Below, piece by piece: positions 33,318 through 43,954 of a DNA stretch of 64,000 nucleotides; the stretch's first letter is position 1, and the number at the start of each line of letters is the position of its first letter. The notes below the pieces were generated by a model that saw nothing but the letters and a program-made list of their open reading frames with translations, did no database searches and was not told the origin of the DNA. The stretch covers positions 17,505,501-17,569,500 of the forward strand of contig NC_056752.1 of assembly GCF_018687715.1 (NCBI RefSeq), given 5' to 3'. The stretch is from Carya illinoinensis (lineage: Eukaryota > Streptophyta > Magnoliopsida > Fagales > Juglandaceae). The position numbers were made by a program, and so were the translations under genes.

Positions 33318-35161
33318 ATGGCTCCAAGTGGACGAGGGAGAGGGAGAGGGAAAGGACGAGGTGTAGGCAGTAGACGTATTGGGGCTGCGACAATTAGAAG
33401 ACCATCACAGCATCCACAAGTTGATTCATGGACCCTACGAGATCATGACAGTGAAGAAGATAGCTCCAATGACTCGCCACAGCCACCAAACATGGTACAA
33501 GACACTGATTTGGACAATCCACAGGTAGATGCACAACCACAACCGAATGTAAATGATGTTGGTAAGCTGCCATAATCTTAACTGTTCTAATTTAATATGG
33601 GTCTATCAATTTATAGAATTCCAGTTTGGGTTTTTAGTACTTAACATGATTGATGTTTCTACAGCGGCAGATGTCGGCTCGGTGCAAGAACCATCAATGC
33701 TACCTCCCAAGAAACGAGGACGCGGACCCGCGAAGTGCACCGAGTTTGAGAAGCTACGAAAGCATGGGAAGATTTCTTTGAAAATCAATGATGGCCAAAC
33801 AGCACCATGTTGTGAGAATGCAATTATGTTTACCACAAGAACAACATGGATATTAAAGCATCATGCAGACATGAGTTATGCTCGATGGACTGATGTACCT
33901 GAGAATGTGAAGGATGAGCTTATCGACCGTGTAAGGGTAAGAGAAACTACTTCCATTAGATATATGTGATGAATTTGTCCTTGTTTACTAACATTGTACC
34001 ATTGCATACGTAGAGTGACTTCATATTTGACTGGGATTTGGAGAATCACCGCAAAACTGTTTGGAAACAGCTTCGCAAACGTTTTAATGCATTCCACCAT
34101 CAGCTTCACACGAAATATTTAGGATACGCAAGTCATGAAGAAGCATTAGCCAAAGGATGTGAATTGGTGCAACCATTGGTTTGGGTTAAGTTATGTGGCA
34201 GGTGGGGAAGCGAAGCTTTCAAGGTATTGTAGGTTCCTTCGACATCATATATGTGATCTACTCTATTTATTCATATTTCTCTTTATAGTATATGGGCTAC
34301 ACAAATAAACTGACTTTGGTTACTATTTTTGATGGCAGAAACTATCAAGGCAAAATAAAGATAATAGAGCGATGTGTACTACTAATCACACAGCAGGAAG
34401 AAAGTCGTTTGTAAGAATACTAGAAGAGAAGGTATTAATAATTTTGAGTACAGCTTTTGATATATAGAGACATGTCTTGATGGTAATCATGTTGAGTGAT
34501 TCATGGGCTAACCATGTCATGTATGTTAAACTTAATAGCATAGCTTATAGTAATGGTTATTTTTTCACGTTGCATGTATGCAGCGTGAACCTACATCGAA
34601 CTTAGTGGAGTTCTACAAGGAAGTCCATTGGTCTAAAAAGAAGGACCAATTTGTGTCATCCACTGCAGAAGACAATTATGTGAGGCTTACTTCAATTTAG
34701 CATTATTATGTAATGATATATGTATCATCAGCTTGAATTATTTGTTCCAACTTGCATGGTTATGCTGATGTTTGAGATGGGCTTACACCAAAGTTGTACT
34801 TATTTGTGTACTGCAGATGAAAATGGTTGAAAAGCTGAGTGATTTAGAACCTGAGGTTCGTACAAGAGAGACAGCAGATGGGGTGTTTAGAGAGGTTTTG
34901 GGACATAAGTCGGGGTATGCTAAAGGGTTAGGAGAGATGATAATGCCGGAGTCTACCCAAAAACGTGAGCGAGAGCGCGATAAACAATATGCTGAGTCTA
35001 TTGAGAGACATAAAAAGGATGCTGAGTACTATAAGGGTCTCCATGATGAATTAAAGGATAATGTGCGAGTCCTGTTGGAAAGACAACAGGAGTATGACAA
35101 GTTTATGAAAACCATGATGGCTGAGAGGCAGTCCCAGGGAGAGTCTCTCCCTACTGCCTAG
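33318..35161 (+). CDS. CACTA second protein, TNPA / Transposase_24 type (six exons)
   Basis: Exons 33318-33561, 33665-33936, 34014-34223, 34339-34431, 34584-34679 and 34817-35161 join through GT-AG introns into an uninterrupted 419-residue protein. It has an Arg/Gly-rich N-terminus (GRGRGRGKGRG), a basic PPKKRGRGPAK patch that may be a nuclear localisation signal, and a plant transposase (Ptta/En/Spm, PF03004) core with WDLENHRKTVWKQLRKRF, WVKLCGRWGSEAFK, KLSRQNKDNRA and HTAGRKSF. The C-terminus is a charged coiled coil. Such proteins bind subterminal repeats and bring element ends together. ATG 33294 is in frame and would add eight residues. Confidence 0.88.
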
Positions 35162-37797
35162 GACGTGGGGACAAAGTATTTTGCCTTTTTTGAGATTGAT
35201 ATGCTGGCCACTCTTTTGCAAATTCTGACACCTTTGGTTTTTGAAATAACTTCAAGATGTATGATGCAGTGTACAACCACTTTTGAGGGCTTTCTTTTTG
35301 TGGTAGTGTTTTGGAGGGGGAGTCGTCCAGGTGTGGTATGGTGACAATACTGTAGTGGCTAAATGATTGGATGCACAGCTTATGTGAAGAAATGAAAATG
35401 GAATACTTGCAATATGCCCCACTGCTTGTTGTTGACTTTTGTCTGGTAATGTGCAACTCTCCCAGTTTGTGGCTTTTATGGTTTTGTATCTTACTTATTA
35501 AACAAAGTCAAAAATCATGAAATTTTTTTCCATTTGGTTGTAGGTGTTTTGATGTGATTTGATGATGTCGTGGCAGTCACTACTACAGAAATCTGGGTAC
35601 ATATGATGCTATTTTGGCTTTAACTTCTATCAAATATTTATATAGATATATATTTGATAGAAGATTAGATTTCACATTATCTCTTGGATAGTTGGTGTTT
35701 TTATTGACTTCACATATCTAATGTATTACTAATCTTATATATGTGTACAACAGTTTTAATGTTTTAACTTGAACTCATCTATGTATAAAAATCATTAAGT
35801 GCACAAAACCTACATCCTTGAATGCACAAGGCTAATAATCCATCCCCTCATTGGACAATCTATCCCCTTATATATTTGTGCAACAGTTTTAATGTTATGA
35901 CAATTAACTCATCTGTGTGTAGAAATCATTAAGTACACAACACCTACATCCTTGAATGCACAAGGCTAATAATCCATCCCCTCATGGGACAATTAAGCTT
36001 TTTTAGAGTGGATGGATTTGGTATCTTGTTTGGTATCTGACCCAGGTAGTAGTAATTGGGAGGATGAATCAGTCCACACTATTGCACCCCCATGTTTCAA
36101 ACTGATTTTGTAGAAGAGCTAAATATGATGGCCATTCTCTGAAGGTTAATCTGGTCTTTTATTACAATGTAGTAGTAGGCTTCTCTCATTAGAACCTGGC
36201 TGCAGTACAATGGATATTGTTTGGTTTTTCTGTTCATACCTCATACTGTCACAAATTGCACCATGTATGCTGAATAACTAATTACATTACATATTTAAGC
36301 TTCAACAATCTCTCTAGCTGATTATAGTAAAATCTGCAGTTCCATTCATCTGAACTTAAATGTAGTATAGTCCATGCCAAGTTCATGGTACATTGCTTTA
36401 AATATAATTTAAGGTTGTCTGATAATGGTTGTAGTAATGACTCATAAGTGGGCTATTGTTCTAGACAAATGGGGTAAAGAGGATGATCAAGTTGGTTGCT
36501 GAACTTCCTGTTGCAAAGAGGATGATCAAGAGCAAAGGTAAAGAAGTCCATGACTTCAAGTTGAGCAAAGCAGCCCTGCTATTATATACTTTTCAACCAA
36601 AGGTTAATTATGCTAGCATATCAATGCTTTATTGTGCACTTTGGGAGTCTGAGACTCCGAATATGAATATCATGATCAGACTTAAGTAATAGGATTGATG
36701 GAATGTATCTGTTACAGTATTTGACACAGATCGATTTTAATAGTTCATCAATGAATATTACTAGGTACTTTTATATGATGTTGGCAGATATTGTGGCTCG
36801 CTGGTTTGGTATTTTTTCCCACTAACTATGGCTAGGTCTTTCATCCATGCTATTGTATTGCCGATGAAATAATATTCTGGGAAGTAAGGCACAATTATGA
36901 GAGAAAATGTTATGTAATATCTGGATTTTGGGAACAGAGCAAATTTTATGTATTTGCTCAGGACATATAATTAATTGGGTTGAAAACTATTTTATCATTA
37001 TATAGAATAATGGCAACGAAAATTGAGGAAATAACCAATTCAAGTTTTATTGAATTGATCAAAATTAAGATATATTAATTTTATGGTTCTAGAGAGTACG
37101 TAAATACATGAACCAACCCCAAATATGTCCAATTTTATGGTTATGGCAAGAGTAAGATTATTATTTCTATCGATTTTTCATACTATTTTCCTCGTTAAAA
37201 TCCAAACGCTTGTTGATAAAGCTTTATTCCGATTAGATTATGGAGTGATAGAAATTTTTTTATCCAACAATAAAACAATCGATGACAACAACTACTCGCA
37301 TCAAACCAAAGTTCGTCACGCGTATACAATTGAACATTTGCTTCAATTTTTGTGTTGTCACGAAATTGAAATCTCAACCAGTTTAATTTTGACATTTAAG
37401 TTTTTTGCATCAATAAGTTTTTGCCGCAAAAATATGCATATATCGATTGTATTTTCTGTTGAAAAAATAATTTGCAACGGCTGAAACTCAAGTGCACAAC
37501 TTTTTTGCAACCATTATAAAACTTCTTGCATTGCATGTTTTTCGTTGCAAAAAAATTTAATCAACCATTCAACATGGAATTGGAACATGTTATTGCGTCG
37601 GCCAAAATCTATTATTGCAACGGTAAATGCAGTGATGCAAATATATTTTTTTCATCGATTTTACTGTTTCGATGAAAAAAATTAGTTGCATCCCGACGTT
37701 GGCATCCAACGTGCATCGGAGCCAAGGTCAACAAGAAATGTTTTTTGCATCGAATATATGGGTTTTTTGCATCGAAACGCACCGCTGGAAAAGGCCA
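35162..37797 (+). other. CACTA right non-coding and subterminal region
   Basis: No gene. 35736-35868 and 35869-35992 are a direct tandem duplication with a 133-base period (CTACATCCTTGAATGCACAA and AATCCATCCCCTCAT blocks in both). A short repeat GAGGATGATCAAG occurs at 36479 and 36518. 37200-37790 is the subterminal zone, with TTGCAACGG, ATTGCAACGGT, TTGCATCGAA and ATCGATTTTACTG-type motifs in both orientations, facing those of the left end. Confidence 0.6.
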
Positions 37798-37811
37798 CTT
37801 CTTTTGTAGTG
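37798..37811 (-). repeat. CACTA right terminal inverted repeat
   Basis: CTTCTTTTGTAGTG followed by GTT (37812-37814), the same three bases that precede the left end. Confidence 0.85.
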
Positions 37812-37814
37812 GTT

Positions 37815-38441
37815 CAATCAAACATTCCATTTCGGCTATGTTTTTTTATTTATTATTTTTCTATTTCTTTGATCAATCCCCTCTTTTTCACTTTTTGTTA
37901 TGATCTTCATGTTCCTTACTGTAAATAAACCAAGAATATGTTATGTTTGGCTCCAATATTGGTTGGGCTCTTATTTTATGGGAATTAGTCTTGATCAGCA
38001 CATAAATATTTTTTTCTGATTCTGATTGTTTAAATTTTAACAAAGTTATCATAAAGTTATTTTAACAAAGTTATCGTAAGGTTTTATAGTGTGAAATTAT
38101 AAGAAAGCTTTCAAAATAAATCACATATACATTTAAATGATTTTCCAAAACTCTAGGGGATGCAATTGCACCCTCTCACATACATGTGGCTTGACCATTG
38201 CACGTACGTATCAATGATTATATTCATAAAGATTCAAGTAACATGTTTAGTATTAGGATATGATTCATATTCTCTCTTAAAATAATCGATCATAATTTTA
38301 GGTGTTAATAGCTCGTTAAATTAATGAGTCAAGTCAAACTCGAATTTGATGAGTCTATCAAGGGAATTTGATTAAAGAGGAAGGGGCTATCAGGTGGGAT
38401 ACCAAGAGGCAGCTATTAATAATAGAATTGGGATGCTTGGC
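37815..38441. other. Spacer, nothing recognised
   Basis: AT-rich sequence with no coherent frame. A short repeat TTTTAACAAAGTTATC(A/G)TAA occurs at about 38035 and 38060. The last 13 bases (38429-38441) are the left target duplication of the retroposon. Confidence 0.4.
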
Positions 38442-39341
38442 CAACTCGAATTGTGTTTTTTTTTTTTTTTCGTTTGTAGGTGTGTTTTCAAGCAAATAAG
38501 GGAAGTGCCGACTGGGTTGTTTTCTAACTGCTGTCCGCCAACACGTGCCCCGCCAGGATGTTGGCCAGCCGCTGATCTTCAAGTCCACCACGCACCACTG
38601 GGGAGCCACTGGCTGATTCAAAACTTGACTTTTCTGAGACCTCAAACTCCAGAAAAGCATAGTCCGACCGTCGGCTCTCCTCCAGCTACTCTTGCACCAC
38701 AACCTTTGTTTTTTTTTGTCTTCTGTCCCTCCGTTCCATTGATGCTTTGGTGTTTTTTTCTTAATTTGTATTTTCACGGCCTCTATTGTCGTGTTTCTTG
38801 TGTGTTTTGGTGTTCTGTTCGTTTCATGTGAAGTCCACGGTGAGGTGATGAGCTGTTGAGCGGTCGCAATCTGAGGCAAAGAGCTGAGAGCGGCGGGCGA
38901 TGCTACGGCCGGTCTTCACTGTGGAGGTTGCTGTGGTCCGTTCTTAAGCTGGGTGCTCGTGATGCCGATTGCCTGTGGAGGGTGTGCCTTCGGAGCTCAT
39001 GCCGTGCTCGTGGTTGGGTTGTTTTTGTTTTGTGGGTTATCTGTTTATATAGTTTTAGTATAGGTATATGCTATTGGACTATTTGTTCATAGTAATTGTC
39101 TTCGCATTTCGCCTCCCTGATGGTTGGAGGGGCCATCCAGCCTCTGGTCATACAGAGCGTTTACTCTCTCTTTTGAGAGTTTTAGAAGTTTAAGACAATG
39201 TCCGTCACTTTGTGTGCGGGGAAGCTCCTGAGCAGTTGCGTTAGTTGATTTTGTAGTCTGGTTCTCCTGATTTATAAGTCACAGTTGTAACTTTGTTTAC
39301 TGAATGAATGCAATGAAGCATATTTCCATAAAAAAAAAAAA
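38442..39341 (+). mobile_element. Poly(A)-tailed retroposon, 0.9 kb
   Basis: The 13-base duplication TGGGATGCTTGGC flanks it exactly (38429-38441 and 39342-39354), and similarity between the flanks extends further with mismatches. It ends in 13 A residues (39329-39341) after a T-rich 3' end (GTTGTAACTTTGTTTACTGA). It is G/C-richer than its surroundings. A long target duplication with a poly(A) tail means insertion by LINE machinery. It could be a 5'-truncated LINE or a processed transcript. Short open frames on both strands match nothing I know. A T-run of about 15 lies at its 5' edge (38456-38470). Confidence 0.75.
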
Positions 39342-39354
39342 TGGGATGCTTGGC

Positions 39355-39845
39355 AACTCTAACTTGGGAGAGATTTAAGCAAAACTTAGATGACAAGTTC
39401 TTTCTCGAATTGGTTATTAAGCGACCTCCCCCAATATTCGTAGGGTCAAAATATGGATAATTTTATTGAGCCTAAATTTGATTTAATGAGCTATTTTAGA
39501 TAAGTCTATCAACAAAAATGCATTGAGTTTGGCTATGAATTTTTAATTAGGCCTAGAGGCCCAAAAGTTTTTTAAGGCCCATTGAGGTTTAGACAAGGAT
39601 TTTGGATGGAATTAATGGGTCAATATTTTTAGAAGCCTAATTGATATTTATCATATAAGTTTAAATAGGCTAAAGACTCAAAATTTATATAATAAGTTAA
39701 TGATTTCTATTGAGCAAATGGACCCATATTTAATTGATATTAGGCCCAATGAATTATTTTAACAACCCAAAAATATTTATTTGACTCATTTTGAAAATTA
39801 AGATAGGTCTATTAGACTTGTTAATTGACCTGGCCATAAAATTAT
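39355..39845. other. Spacer, nothing recognised
   Basis: AT-rich, with several TTTAATTxGGCCTAxxxGCCCA-like phrases (39470-39800) suggestive of an old repeat. No coding frame. Confidence 0.4.
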
Positions 39846-41010
39846 AGCAAGCCTCGTCATTGCCTAGCCATTGCCAATGCTAAGTCCAAAATGTAAAGAA
39901 ATGTGGAAAAAGCCATCTGCATTGGACTGGATATATGCCCCAGGTTTGACATTTCTACTACAGTAAGTCTTAAGCCTTTTCCAAGTCTGGCGAGAGACTG
40001 TTCTGCTGCCAAAGAGTAAATTATATTATTTTCTCTCCTTCCTCCCGCTCAATATTTCGCTCGTTTATTCTCTTTCCTCCCGAAACTCTCCATTTCTAGT
40101 TTCTTTTCTTTCTTTCTCTGGAAAACATTTTCTTTTCTTCGACCCACTTCTCTCCGTCTTCTTTCTTCTCCAACCCACAAGGCCTCTCCATCTTCTGGAT
40201 TCTCCAACCCGCAAGGCCTCTGTCTCGCTCTCCATCGGTCATCTTCCTTCTCTCAAACGTAAGTCTCTCTTCCTCTCTCTTCTCTCCCGCATCTCCGATT
40301 CTTATTTTCTAGTTCATCGATTCTTAAAATGGGTTTTTGTTTTGCAATTGTTTTTCTCAAACACTGATCTCTTTCTTGATTATTGCTGGAAAATCGATGC
40401 TCCCTTTATTGGGTTCCATTCCGCCTCTCAACTGTTACTGTAAGCGTTTTCCAGTAAAAGGTATATACAATCATTTTGTTCACTCTCATTTTTGGATGAA
40501 TCCCGATTTTCTGATTGTTTTGGACATTTTTTATGTTTGGAGCTTGCTTTTTAAGTTTTGATTGGTGGAAAAACTCAGCTTGTTGTAGTTGATTGATTTA
40601 CTTTTATACATCAAACTTTCCTCTCTATTTTTTTTTTTGTTTTTTTTTTCTATAAGAAGGCAATCAAGGAAGAGATTGGCAGAGATTTTCAGTTTGAAAT
40701 TTCTATTTCATTAAGTTGGTTGTGGTTCTTTTTATTTAGTGAGAAGTATCCCTAATGTTAATTTCCATAGCCGCTGAAAAGTTATGTATTGACTCTTTCT
40801 ACAAGGAACAAATATGAAGGAACAAAAGTAACTTTATAATGCACTGAACACAATTACTTTAACTAAATAAATGACATATTTCTAACTACTGATATGCATT
40901 AAACTACATGAGATCTCTCTACTCGAAATATAAAACTACATACTTCATGCATAAATGAAGTTGATTTGTTCTATAAATTCTCAGAATGGGGACACACTAT
41001 TTCAAGGTTT

Positions 41011-41744
41011 TGCATTATTCTTCATTTCCCATGGTGCATATTTTTCTCACAAACTGAGGATACTTCATCCATTGAACCCTCAAGTTTTTGAAGTATCACT
41101 TGTAAAGGTTATATTTTAGTATTTTCTATCACTCTCCGTGTAAAACTAATGGTAAAGAAATGAGAGAGCCATTCCAACCCCTAATGGTGAAACTAATCCA
41201 AGCTGAAGTAATAGTTTTTGCTAATGCTTTTAAGTGTCTGCATGTTTCCTACAACTTCGCGTCAGAACTTCAAGCTAAGCAGCTGTGCTTGTTTAATGTT
41301 TGAGCTATTATGAGATAAACCGTACCAAGTACTCTTGGCTAGTAACCAAGGGAATTAAAGTAATTGTATGTTACCATGGGTTAACAAGAATGACGGCAAA
41401 AGCAAAAACCTACTATCATATAATACCAATACAGTATTTTCTGGATATTTATCACCATTAGTCTTTTCAGTAACAATGCAACTTCCATGAGCTACTGCAG
41501 TTTTAACCGTTTTCTAAATATTTACCCCTTTTATCTTTTAAAGTAAAAGAGTGGGGAGAAACCAAGCAATAATGCAATAACTCAAGAGGAATGAGGGTTG
41601 TGCTTGTCCTCCATGCCTTCTACAGGTCAAGAAAATTATCAAAAAAGTAGTTGAGAAACTAAACAATTTATGAAATCTCAATATTTTTATCCTTTGCATT
41701 ATTCTCCATCTCCCATGGTGCATATTTTTCTCACAAAAAGAGGA
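41011..41744. repeat. Direct repeat pair of about 50 bases
   Basis: 41011-41060 and 41695-41744 share TGCATTATTCTxCAT and CCCATGGTGCATATTTTTCT in the same order, then CACAAAxxGAGGA. GATACTTCAT also follows both at different spacing. They look like remnants of an internal duplication. Confidence 0.7.
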
Positions 41745-42126
41745 AAGTGAAAATTTCCCATGGTACATGTATTTTGCCGATACTTCATTTTTTGAAAGCC
41801 TTGTTTATCTCATCATTTAGAAGAGGCAAACCATTGATTTAACTATTTGAACTTTGATTTGGTCTAGTTGGGGTTGGTTGGCTCTAATTTCCAGAACCTT
41901 TGCCCTCTCAAAAGTTGTTTGTATATGCATGTATCATATCATGTTATTTGTACAAGCCTATGAGAGATTTACGTTTGAAATGATCATCCCTGTCTGCATC
42001 CTTTAATTGATAGATGGTTCAGTAGCCCTTATGCCTTTTGCTTAATGATAGATGGTTAAATCAATTCATATTGCTTTTTTGCATTGTTTTCTATATTGCT
42101 GTCTCTCTCTATTGTTTGCTGAAAAG

Positions 42127-42452
42127 CTGAGAAAGAAAGGGAGAGGAAGCGGAAGTCGATGGAAGACAAAGATGGTGAGATCAAGATTGCCTTAGCTCAG
42201 ATGACTGGAGATAGAGCGACGAGCATGGAAGAGCAGAGGCAAGGTGTGTTAAAGGCAGACCGTGAAAGAGCAGCAACATTTGAACTAAAGAAAAAGAAGT
42301 TCAAGGCAAAGATGATGCTGCTAGATCTAAGTAACTTGAATGCCATGCAGCAAGAATATTTTGGTGCCATTCAACTGCAAATTTTTGAGGAATGGAGGTC
42401 TCATTCAGGAGGTACATCTACATCTCCTTCAACACCTTATGGCAGTGTTTAA
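42127..42452 (+). pseudogene. NAM-associated C-terminal exon (Harbinger accessory type)
   Basis: The open stretch reads through AEKERERKRKS to LKKKKFKAKMMLLDLSNLNA and MQQEYFGAIQLQIFEEWRS. This charged coiled coil ending in a D-x-S-x-L/M-x-x-x-Q-Q-x-x-F motif resembles the tail of the Myb-like protein at 9175-9780. An AG acceptor precedes it. No N-terminal Myb/SANT exon was found upstream, so it is probably an orphan exon. It could also be the last exon of an unrelated gene with this domain. Confidence 0.55.
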
Positions 42453-43085
42453 CTTCTAATGTATGTTTTGGATTTTTTTGAAATTTCAGTGGCAGCCCAG
42501 CCACATGTGGGATGGAAGAACATGTGGTTGGGTAGCAACTAAATGTTTGGACTTTTGTATAATTCTCAGCATATTATATTGTACTAGAAAATGAATTGTA
42601 AGAGTACTTTATGAACTATTTTGGGGTAATTACTGGATTGTGAAGGCTATTTTTGAACATCAGTTTTATTTTCTGCTATTGGTGGTCTTCAGCTGGTGCA
42701 GAACGAGTTTGTTCATTTTGTGTTTGTGAAAATGCACTAGGTTAATTATTTATTGTTCATCTTGGTGTTGCCTAGGACATTTTGAATTAATTATTTTTTT
42801 CAGTTTTTATTGTTCTTGCAATCTTTACTTAGCAACTATGGTCTGTTAATAGCATGCCTGGGACAGTTTTGTTTGAGTTGCAGGTGCATGGCTGTACGTG
42901 AGCCATTTTTTGGAGAAATTGAGGAGGCTTTGGGGATTGTGTTAATAGCAATTTACTCCTGGTTGTTGATTTACATGTTGTAAAGTATACATCTACTAGA
43001 GAGTAGAAAGAAAATGTCAAAATTGTATAGGACTTCTGTTCATTCTTGTTTCTTGGGTTTAAAATTGTATACATGTTCTTCCTTG

Positions 43086-43243
43086 CATGGAATATGCATC
43101 TGCAATAGGCAATCTGCATCTGCATTTTGTATCTACACCTGCATCTGCAATAGGCAATCTGCACCTGCAATCTGCATTTGCATCTGCACGTGCAATCTGC
43201 AACCTGCATCTGCATCTACAATCGGCATCTGCAATAGATGTGA
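43086..43243. repeat. ATCTGCA-type minisatellite
   Basis: About twenty degenerate copies of a 6-7 base unit (GCATCTGCA, GCAATCTGCA, GCACCTGCA). A longer unit GCATCTGCAATAGGCAATCT occurs twice. Both strands stay open here only because of the repeat. Confidence 0.85.
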
Positions 43244-43954
43244 TTGTGGTGCTTGCTCAAATCCTCTGAGTTATTAAGTACTAAAATGATGGAATCTAGA
43301 AATGTTGGTCTTGCCTTAATCATGTTGGTATTCAATAGCCAACCTTCTTTTAAAAAATAAAAATAAAGTGCAGGAGTTGGGGAAACAAGAATCAAGAAAA
43401 TGGACTGATTCATGAGTGATAGGTCTATCTCTGCCCATTCTAAATACACAATGACTCGAGCATATTGCTGTTTTATACCTGGTGATTGTCTAAATTGGAA
43501 GGTGTAACCAAAGTTTAACTAGTATATTTTCTCGATTCTACACAATGGAATATATAAAATTCAATGTATTTTGTTTGTTTATTTCTGGATAACTTTTCAT
43601 GCTATATAGCTTCTTTGGGTTCAATTTAGTGGAATTCAATGTTGTGTTGTATCAACACCAAGCTAGAGGGTGAGGTTCCGTGAATTTCCTATAGCTTGTA
43701 TGCTAGTAAATTGACCCTCCAAAGAGTTCAAATGAAGTTTTAAATGAATACCAACTTCCTACATGTAGTGTCTTTGTAAAATATTAAAAGAAAAAAATTA
43801 TCAAATATTATTAAAATAAATAATGTTATATTATTTTTTAGAGTTAGGAATAGTTAGTCTAATGTGGACTAATTTAGCTAGAAGTCTATATTATGGCCAA
43901 AACACAACATTCTATCTAAATTTTAGACTTGGCAATGGCCCATTGCCAATGCTC

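Larger units (their letters stand above)
24464..37811 (+). mobile_element. CACTA (En/Spm) transposon, apparently complete
   Basis: The left end CACTACAAGAAAAC (24464) and right end, read inversely, CACTACAAAAGAAG (37811) are flanked by the 3-bp duplication GTT (24461-24463 and 37812-37814). Inside are the two expected CACTA genes in the same orientation: a tnp2-type transposase (27268-30907) and a TNPA/Transposase_24-type protein (33318-35161). Subterminal regions are rich in TTGC, CGATGCAA and TTGCAACG-type motifs in both orientations, the usual TNPA target layout. 13,348 bases is in the normal range. I see no foreign insertion in it. Confidence 0.92.
39846..43954 (+). mobile_element. Degenerate Harbinger-like derivative
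   Basis: The left end shows GCCATTGCCAATGCTAAGTC (39866-39885). The right end, read inversely, is GAGCATTGGCAATGGGCCAT then TGCCAAGTCTAAAAT, ending at 43954 before TAA. The ends share an inverted repeat of about 25 bases with gaps. Inside is an exon resembling the C-terminus of Harbinger accessory proteins (42127-42452), but no transposase. A pyrimidine-rich leader lies at 40030-40310. The left boundary and the TSD are uncertain. Confidence 0.45.

Noticed and set aside
36483..36689. Small ORF in the CACTA 3' region
   Set aside because: Short, with no family signature and no sign of being a seventh exon of the upstream gene, which already ends at a natural stop.
43014..43277. Cys-rich frames on both strands
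   Set aside because: Explained by the ATCTGCA minisatellite read in different frames.
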